Positions 6,191 through 10,517 of a DNA stretch of 10,517 bases are shown here, piece after piece. The stretch is from positions 1-10,517 of the forward strand of contig JAITIG010000100.1 of the NCBI GenBank assembly GCA_031279575.1. The letters are read 5' to 3'. How positions within the stretch are numbered: position 1 is the stretch's first letter; every line of letters begins with the position of its first letter. Both the position numbers and the translations under genes were made by a program. A model generated the notes under the pieces. The model did no database searches. It was not told where the DNA came from and saw only the letters and a program-made list of their open reading frames with translations. Source of the stretch: Bifidobacteriaceae bacterium. Lineage in GTDB: Bacteria > Actinomycetota > Actinomycetes > Actinomycetales > WQXJ01.

Positions 6191-7593
6191 AACTCGCCAT
6201 TTTGGGCGGCGGCGGGTTCCGCGTGCCGCAGGTGTTCGAGGCCGTGGCCAGCGACCCAGGGGCGGCCGGAATTGACGAGCTGGCCTTGTATGACACCGAC
6301 CGGGCGCGCCTGGCGGCGATCGAATGCGTTTTGCGGCAGTTGGCCGCCGCCTACCCGGGGGCGCCCAGGGTGACGGCCACCACCGACTTGGCGCCCGCCA
6401 TCGACGGCGCCGACTTTGTGTTCTGCGCCATCCGGGTGGGCGGGACCCGGGGGCGGACCATCGACGAGCGGGTGGCGTTGGACCTGGGCGTGCTGGGGCA
6501 GGAGACGATCGGCCCGGGCGGGGTGGCCTACACCCTGCGCACGGTTCCGGTGATGATGGCGATCGCCCGGGAGGTGCGGCGGCGCGCGCCGGGCGCCTGG
6601 TTCGTCAATTTCACCAACCCGGCGGGCGCGGTCACCGAGGCGGTGCGCCAGGTGCTGGGGGACCGCGTGGTCGGCATCTGCGACACGCCGATCGGCCTGC
6701 TGCGCCGCGCCGCCCGGGCCATCGCCGGGGCCGATGCCGTGCCGGCGGGGATGGACGGGCCGGGCGGGCCGGGCGGGCCGGGCGGGCCGGGCGGGCCGGT
6801 GGGGGATTTTGACTATGTGGGGTTGAACCACCTGGGCTGGCTGCGCTCTTTCGAGGTCGGCGGCCGCGACCGGCTGCCCGCCCTGCTGGCCGATGACGAG
6901 GCGCTGGTCGGCATCGAGGAAGCCCGGCTGATGGGGCTCGACTGGGTCAGGGCGCTGGGAGCGCTGCCGAACGAGTACCTGTTCTACTACTACTTTGACC
7001 GCGAGGCGGTGGCCCGCATCCGGGCCAGCGACGCCACCCGGGGCGAGTTCCTGGTGGCCCAGCAATCCCGCTTCTACAATCTGGTGCGCCAGCAGCCGGA
7101 GCGCGCGGCCGCCTTGTGGGCGGCCGCCAAGGCCCGGCGCGAGGCGACCTATATGGCGGAGTCGCGCGAGGCCGGCCAAGCCGAGGCGCGCGACCCGGAT
7201 GAGGGCGGCGGCTACCAGCAGGTGGCGTTGGACCTGATGGCGGCTCTCTCGGCGGGCCCGCCCGCGGTCATGATTCTGAACGTGGCCAACCGCGGGCCGG
7301 GCGGCCCCCTGATTGACTGCCTGCCGCCGGATGCGGTGGTGGAGGTGCCCTGCGCGGTCGACGGGCGGGGCATCCACCCCCGCGCGGTCGGGCCGGTCAA
7401 CGGCCACATGGCCGGGCTGATCCAATCGGTCAAAGCGGTTGAGCAGATGGCCATCGAGGCCGCCCTGACCGGCTCGCGCACCCTGGCCTGGAAGGCTCTC
7501 GCCACCCACCCCCTGGTCGACTCGGTGCGGGTGGCGCGCCAACTGCTGGACGGCTACGCCGCCACCCATCCCCAACTAGCCGCCCTGCGCTGA
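6187..7593 (+). CDS. Glycoside hydrolase family 4 enzyme (6-phospho-beta-glucosidase-like), NAD- and metal-dependent
   Basis: A 468-aa cytoplasmic enzyme. GH4 enzymes cleave glycosides, often 6-phosphorylated, by an NAD- and Mn-dependent redox-elimination route. The NAD-binding turn is at the extreme N-terminus (LAILGGGGFRVPQV, residues 3-16). Further family marks are GQETIGPGGVAYTLRTVP at 104-121, FTNPAGAVTEA at 142-152, the metal-ligand Cys in GICDTP (C165), the metal-ligand His in GLNHLGW (H215) and the Tyr-rich PNEYLFYYYF at 261-270. The start is GTG at 6187 in a GTGA overlap with the regulator's stop, and the glycine-rich turn sits at its proper distance from it. The oddity is a (GGP)-type insert at 191-204, just before the GLNHLGW metal site, made by a 9-bp microsatellite. 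It probably acts after the PfkB kinase in the same pathway. The exact sugar (glucosyl, glucosaminyl, N-acetylglucosaminyl) is uncertain. Confidence 0.93.
   Translation: MKLAILGGGGFRVPQVFEAVASDPGAAGIDELALYDTDRARLAAIECVLRQLAAAYPGAPRVTATTDLAPAIDGADFVFCAIRVGGTRGRTIDERVALDLGVLGQETIGPGGVAYTLRTVPVMMAIAREVRRRAPGAWFVNFTNPAGAVTEAVRQVLGDRVVGICDTPIGLLRRAARAIAGADAVPAGMDGPGGPGGPGGPGGPVGDFDYVGLNHLGWLRSFEVGGRDRLPALLADDEALVGIEEARLMGLDWVRALGALPNEYLFYYYFDREAVARIRASDATRGEFLVAQQSRFYNLVRQQPERAAALWAAAKARREATYMAESREAGQAEARDPDEGGGYQQVALDLMAALSAGPPAVMILNVANRGPGGPLIDCLPPDAVVEVPCAVDGRGIHPRAVGPVNGHMAGLIQSVKAVEQMAIEAALTGSRTLAWKALATHPLVDSVRVARQLLDGYAATHPQLAALR
6757..6798 (+). repeat. In-frame 9-bp microsatellite in the GH4 gene
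   Basis: Four perfect copies of GGGCCGGGC plus a partial GGGCCG. They encode a collagen-like Gly-Pro-Gly run at residues 191-204. Since the unit is 9 bp, slippage changes loop length by three residues without breaking the frame. Confidence 0.92.
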
Positions 7594-7876
7594 TCCCGCC
7601 CGCTGTTTGCTGAGTTGCACCAAGGGAAAGGCCGCGGGCAGCGCCGCCGGCTGGCCGTCGCGGCGTGGTCTGGTCGCGGGCGCCTCCCAGGTGATGATCA
7701 GCGGTCGTTCGTTCGCCGTTCCGCGCTGGTGGAGACCCGGGTGGGCGGGGCCGGGGCCAGCGCCCTGCCGCGCCTGGCGCGGTCGCGGCAGTGGCCGCCA
7801 GATTGCCGGGACCGGGCGGGTCCGCCCCAAGGGGCGGTGGGCCGGGATCGGCGCGTCGGCGGTTAGGCTGGCTGGC
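7594..7876. other. Spacer between the GH4 and methyltransferase genes, with hairpin-forming sequence
   Basis: I see no convincing gene in these 283 bases. Hairpin-forming elements are CTGCCGCG (7765-7772) against CGCGGCAG (7784-7791), with the nested alternative CCGCGCC/GGCGCGG, and CCGCCCC (7822-7828) against GGGGCGG (7831-7837). None is followed by a T-run, so a terminator function for the GH4 transcript is only possible. The right end carries the -10-like hexamer of the methyltransferase. Confidence 0.55.
7864..7869 (+). promoter_or_regulatory. Candidate -10 element for a leaderless methyltransferase transcript
   Basis: TAGGCT fits TANNNT and lies 7 nt before the ATG at 7877, the spacing at which transcription would start on the A of the ATG. 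No Shine-Dalgarno sequence is present. No good -35 is visible. Confidence 0.4.
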
Positions 7877-9082
7877 ATGGGACCAGTCGCGGCGATCGAC
7901 CCCGGCGGGCCCAAGGTTTTGGAGTTCTTCGCCGGGATTGGGCTGGCCCGGATGGGGCTGGAGGCGGCGGGATTCCGCGTCGTGTGGGCCAACGATTGCG
8001 AACCCGCCAAGGCCGCCATGTACGCCGCCCAGTTCCCGGACTCGCCGGACCACGTTTTCGCGCTCGGCGACATCGGCCAGGTGCGGGCGGCCGATCTGCC
8101 GCCGGGCGCCGCGCTGGCCTGGGCCTCCTCGCCATGCACCGATCTGTCGCTGGCTGGCGGCCGGGCCGGCCTGGCGGGCGCCCATTCTGGCGCGTTTTGG
8201 CACGTCATCAGGCTGCTGGAAGGCCTTGGCAGCGGCCGCCCCGAGGTCGTGGTGTTGGAGAACGTCACCGGCCTGGCCACCTCCCATGGGGGCGAGGACA
8301 TCAAAGCGGCGGTCCGCGCCTTCAACGGCCTGGGCTACTGGGTGGACGTGCTCGCCATCGACGCGCGGCGGTTTGTGCCTCAGTCCCGGCCGCGCCTCTT
8401 CCTGGTCGGCGCGAGCCACCCGCCCCCAAGCGCTCCCGAGACGACCTATGCGCTTAGGCCTAATTGGCTCGAATGGCTGTACCATGACAAGGCCCTCCGC
8501 ACGCACCGGGCCGCGCTGCCCGCCCCGCCCGCTCCCAAGCTGACCGGCCTAGGCGACCTAGTCGAAGACATGCCGCCCGATGACGCCCGGTGGTGGGGCC
8601 GCCAGCGAACCGAGGCCTTCATGGCCTCGCTCTCCCCCACCCAGCGCGAGCGGGTGGAGGCGCTGCTCCGGGCGCCGGGGGTGCGGCATCGGACGGCCTA
8701 CCGGCGCACCCGAGGCGGGGCGGCGGTCTGGGAGGTGCGCGCGGACGAGATCGCCGGCTGCCTGCGCACCGCCCGCGGCGGCTCGTCCAAGCAGGCCCTG
8801 GTGCGCCTGGGGGCCGGGCGGCTCCAGGCGCGCTGGCTGACCCCCCTTGAGTGCGCCCGCCTGATGGGCGCCGGCGGTTACGACTTCGGCGCCGCGCGCG
8901 CCAACCAGGCCCTGTTTGGGTTTGGCGACGCCGTGGCCGTGCCGGTTGTCGCCTGGCTGGCCGAGCACTACCTCATGCCGGCGGTCAAGGCCGGGACGGC
9001 GCCAAACTGGCTTGGGCGCATTGACCCCGCCCCGTCGCCGCCAGCCTGGCGAAACCGTTCGGCGCCCCGGGAGCCGCGCTGA
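7877..9082 (+). CDS. DNA (cytosine-5) methyltransferase, apparently without a restriction partner
   Basis: A 401-aa SAM-dependent C5-cytosine DNA methyltransferase. The motifs are in normal order: motif I VLEFFAGIGLARMGLEAAGF (14-33), motif IV ASSPCTDLSLAG (83-94) with catalytic Cys 87, motif VI VVLENV (125-130), motif VIII QSRPRLFLVG (169-178), a target-recognition region at about 180-310 including CLRTARGGSSKQALVRLG, motif IX RWLTPLECARLMG (319-331) and motif X FGDAVAVPV (349-357). All key residues are present, so it should be active. It belongs to the group with SPC-x-DLSLAG and ENV...SHGG sequences. The start is ATG 7877 because the domain begins right after it and a -10-like hexamer sits 7 nt upstream; the frame is open upstream for 90 more codons but those look non-coding. 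No endonuclease gene is seen on either side, so it is either solitary (epigenetic or phage-type) or the survivor of a broken system. Target sequence unknown. Confidence 0.92.
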   Translation: MGPVAAIDPGGPKVLEFFAGIGLARMGLEAAGFRVVWANDCEPAKAAMYAAQFPDSPDHVFALGDIGQVRAADLPPGAALAWASSPCTDLSLAGGRAGLAGAHSGAFWHVIRLLEGLGSGRPEVVVLENVTGLATSHGGEDIKAAVRAFNGLGYWVDVLAIDARRFVPQSRPRLFLVGASHPPPSAPETTYALRPNWLEWLYHDKALRTHRAALPAPPAPKLTGLGDLVEDMPPDDARWWGRQRTEAFMASLSPTQRERVEALLRAPGVRHRTAYRRTRGGAAVWEVRADEIAGCLRTARGGSSKQALVRLGAGRLQARWLTPLECARLMGAGGYDFGAARANQALFGFGDAVAVPVVAWLAEHYLMPAVKAGTAPNWLGRIDPAPSPPAWRNRSAPREPR

Positions 9083-9089
9083 CCGATCC

Positions 9090-9395
9090 TCAGACCCAGC
9101 TCAAGTCGCGCAGGCGGGTAGCAGCGGCTTCCACGTGAGGCCTGGTGAACAGTTCGGCTTTGCGTTTGGCCCAGCCGGCGATCTGCTCGGCCAGGCCACT
9201 CGCATCTGAGCGATCAACCCCTTCGCGCTCAATGAGCCAGTGAACCGAACTGAGCAGTTCCATGCCGTACATCGAATCGAAGCCGCTGGTCAACTTTATG
9301 ACGCGGTCGATTCGCCGTCGCGTCTCGGGGAAGTCCTTCAGGACGTCGGTGGCCGCTTCTAGCGCCCCGGGCATGAGTTCCAGCGACGAGTCAAG
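9090..9395 (-). pseudogene. 5'-truncated remnant resembling the C-terminal region of a DarG-type (macro-domain) antitoxin
   Basis: About 100 codons, converging on the methyltransferase with only 7 nt between the two stop codons. The encoded segment has GALEAATDVLKDF, then GFDSMYGMELLSSVHWL, then AGWAKRKAELF and a final RLRDL. From memory this matches in order the last ~105 residues of M. tuberculosis Rv0060 (DarG), which has GFEGPYGVELLASTHWV and WTKRKGRIY; the catalytic macro domain that precedes this region in DarG is absent. Upstream of about 9395 the frame stays open to 9479 but similarity is lost, and that stretch carries the nagA start region instead. An internal ATG (9374) could express a short protein, so a functional small gene is not excluded. 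Base composition looks less GC-rich than the neighbours, which suggests transfer. In intact systems DarG removes the ADP-ribose that the toxin DarT adds to DNA; no darT is visible here. Confidence 0.6.
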
Positions 9396-9455
9396 GGGCC
9401 GGGCCGGGCACCTCAAAACCGGGCGGCCAGCGCGGCGGGGTTGGCGGGCGGGTGG

Positions 9456-9461
9456 CACAAT
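9456..9461 (+). promoter_or_regulatory. Candidate -10 element for a leaderless nagA transcript
   Basis: CACAAT lies 6 nt before the GTG at 9468, without a Shine-Dalgarno sequence. The layout is the common actinobacterial leaderless type, with C instead of T at the first -10 base. No -35 can be recognised. Confidence 0.4.
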
Positions 9462-9467
9462 GCTGGG

Positions 9468-10517
9468 GTGACCAACCAAGCTGGCGGCATCGGCCGCGCG
9501 ACAACCTGGGCTGTGCGCGGCGCGGCCCTGCTACCAGTCGATTCGCCTGCCGGCCAGGCCGCGAGCGAAGGCCGGGGGCGGCTTCGAGCAGAGCCCGGCG
9601 GCACCGCCGCCCCGCCGCAGGGCGGCCCTGCGGCGGGGCCGCTTCGGCTGGCGCCGGACGCGGCGGTGGGGGTGCGGGGCAGCCGCATAGTGCGCGCCGG
9701 CGACCACGCCCACCTCAGCGAAGTCGAAGCGGCCGCCGCCCGGGGCGGCCAGGGCGACCCCGCGGTGGCGGCGGCGCTGGCCCAGGCGCGCCGCTGGGAC
9801 GGCTACATTTTGCCCGGCCTGGTCGACTTGCACTGCCACGGCGGCGGCGGCCAGTCTTTTCCGGACGCGGCCTCGGCCGAGGAGGCGCTGGTGGCGGTCC
9901 AGGAGCACCGCCGGCACGGCACCACCTCGCTGGTGGCCTCGCTGGTGACCGATGCGCCGGCCGTGCTGGTGCGCCAGAGCGCGCTGCTGGCGGAATTGTG
10001 CCAGGCCGGCCACCTGGCCGGCATCCACCTGGAGGGGCCGTTCTTGTCGCCCCGCCGGGCCGGCGCCCAGGACCCGGCGCTGATGCAGACCCCCAGCCCC
10101 GACCTGGTGCGCCAGGTGGCGGCGGCGGCGCGCGGCTGGTTCAAGGTCATGACCGTGGCGCCCGAACTGCCAGGCGTGGCCGCGCCCGCCCCCTGCGGCG
10201 CTGAGGCCGTGGCCGATGCCGCGCCCGCGGCGGCCGGCGCTGGCTCTGGCAGCCTGATCAGCGCCTTGGCCGAGGTCGGGGCTGTGCCGTCGTTTGGGCA
10301 CACCGATTGCTCGGCCGAGCAGATGGGCGCCGCCGCGACCGCCGCCCGGCGGGCCCTGGCCGGCGCCGGCGCGCCCGCCGAGTTCGCCGAGGCCGGCCCG
10401 GGGCAGACCGGCGCGGCCGCGGCGGCGGCCCCAGGGCGTGCCGCGCCCCCCCGGCCGGGCGCCGCCCCGGCGGGCCGGCCCCCCGGGGCCGGGGGGGGGG
10501 CGGGCCCGCCCCGGGTG
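9468..10517 (+). CDS. nagA: N-acetylglucosamine-6-phosphate deacetylase, 3' end beyond the window
   Basis: The frame is open for 350 codons to the right edge. NagA hydrolyses GlcNAc-6-phosphate to glucosamine-6-phosphate and acetate, feeding amino sugars into glycolysis or wall synthesis. Amidohydrolase-type marks: LPGLVDLHCHGGGG at 115-128 with metal-site H122 and H124, HGTTSLVASLVTDAP at 150-164, GIHLEGPFLSPRRAGAQDP at 185-203 with metal-ligand Glu 189, KVMTVAPELPG at 226-236 and VPSFGHTDCSAEQMGA at 273-288 with metal-ligand His 278. The start is GTG 9468, 6 nt after a -10-like CACAAT. Ala/Gly/Pro-rich inserts lie at about 25-62, 237-260 and from 298 to the edge; the expected ATHLFNAM-type motif, normally a short way past the GHTD motif, has not appeared. 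The last ~60 codons are G/C homopolymer-rich and may be poor sequence. It is on the same strand as the GH4 gene but has its own promoter signal. Confidence 0.88.
   Translation, partial: MTNQAGGIGRATTWAVRGAALLPVDSPAGQAASEGRGRLRAEPGGTAAPPQGGPAAGPLRLAPDAAVGVRGSRIVRAGDHAHLSEVEAAAARGGQGDPAVAAALAQARRWDGYILPGLVDLHCHGGGGQSFPDAASAEEALVAVQEHRRHGTTSLVASLVTDAPAVLVRQSALLAELCQAGHLAGIHLEGPFLSPRRAGAQDPALMQTPSPDLVRQVAAAARGWFKVMTVAPELPGVAAPAPCGAEAVADAAPAAAGAGSGSLISALAEVGAVPSFGHTDCSAEQMGAAATAARRALAGAGAPAEFAEAGPGQTGAAAAAAPGRAAPPRPGAAPAGRPPGAGGGAGPPRV

Noticed and set aside
5872..7575. Long minus-strand frame opposite the GH4 gene
   Set aside because: The opposite strand carries all the GH4 signature motifs; this frame has none.
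7576..7720. Minus-strand peptide ending in the GH4-methyltransferase spacer (contains RPLIITWEAPATRPR)
   Set aside because: Codon use is plausible for about 45 codons, but I recognise no family, it overlaps the GH4 end and has no start signal.
7607..7876. 90-codon upstream extension of the methyltransferase frame
   Set aside because: The domain starts right after ATG 7877; the extension is Arg/Gly/Ala-rich, lacks motifs and would cover the hairpins and the putative -10.
9452..10204. Plus-strand frame of 250 codons overlapping nagA
   Set aside because: The frame one base different encodes the ordered NagA motifs (HxH, HLEGPF, GHTD); this one is an Arg/Gly-rich shadow.
9531..10301. Minus-strand frames opposite nagA
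   Set aside because: Antisense shadows of the nagA frame with no family features.

Overview
The window is high-GC DNA (roughly 70% or more by eye) that reads as an actinobacterial (high-GC Gram-positive) chromosome. The signs are a sugar ABC importer with no ATPase gene of its own (typical where one shared MsiK-type ATPase serves many importers), a GH4 enzyme of the GGGGFRVP type, heavy GTG start use, and two genes whose start codons sit about 7 nt behind a -10-like hexamer (leaderless style). I cannot name the species. The right edge ends in G/C homopolymers, as contig ends often do.

Layout. 1-690: a tandem array with an exact 157-bp period; it contains no gene. 695-5202, minus strand: a four-gene operon transcribed right to left, made of a PfkB-type sugar kinase, a lipoprotein sugar-binding protein and two inner-membrane permeases. 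The genes overlap or nearly abut (14-nt overlap, 14-nt gap, 4-nt ATGA overlap). An AT-richer island at about 5350-5415 holds the divergent control region. 5414-7593, plus strand: a DeoR-family regulator overlapping (GTGA) a GH4 6-phospho-glycosidase. 7594-7876: a spacer with hairpin-forming sequence. 7877-9082, plus: a complete C5 DNA cytosine methyltransferase. 9090-9395, minus: a 5'-truncated remnant resembling the C-terminal end of DarG-type antitoxins. 9468 to the right edge, plus: nagA, N-acetylglucosamine-6-phosphate deacetylase, incomplete.

The metabolic genes fit one pathway: uptake of an oligosaccharide, phosphorylation by the PfkB kinase, NAD-dependent cleavage of the phosphorylated sugar by GH4, and deacetylation by NagA, under a DeoR repressor sensing a sugar phosphate. 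The gene set recalls the Streptomyces csn locus for chitosan-derived oligosaccharides, but with a different regulator family; the substrate is inferred. The methyltransferase and antitoxin remnant look like a small defence-type insert between the GH4 gene and nagA.

The most unusual signals are the 157-bp array, with its two-unit higher-order pattern and conserved imperfect-palindrome core, and the repeated appearance of Ala/Gly/Pro/Arg-rich low-complexity inserts in otherwise ordinary enzymes (a permease N-terminus, the GH4 loop and several nagA loops).
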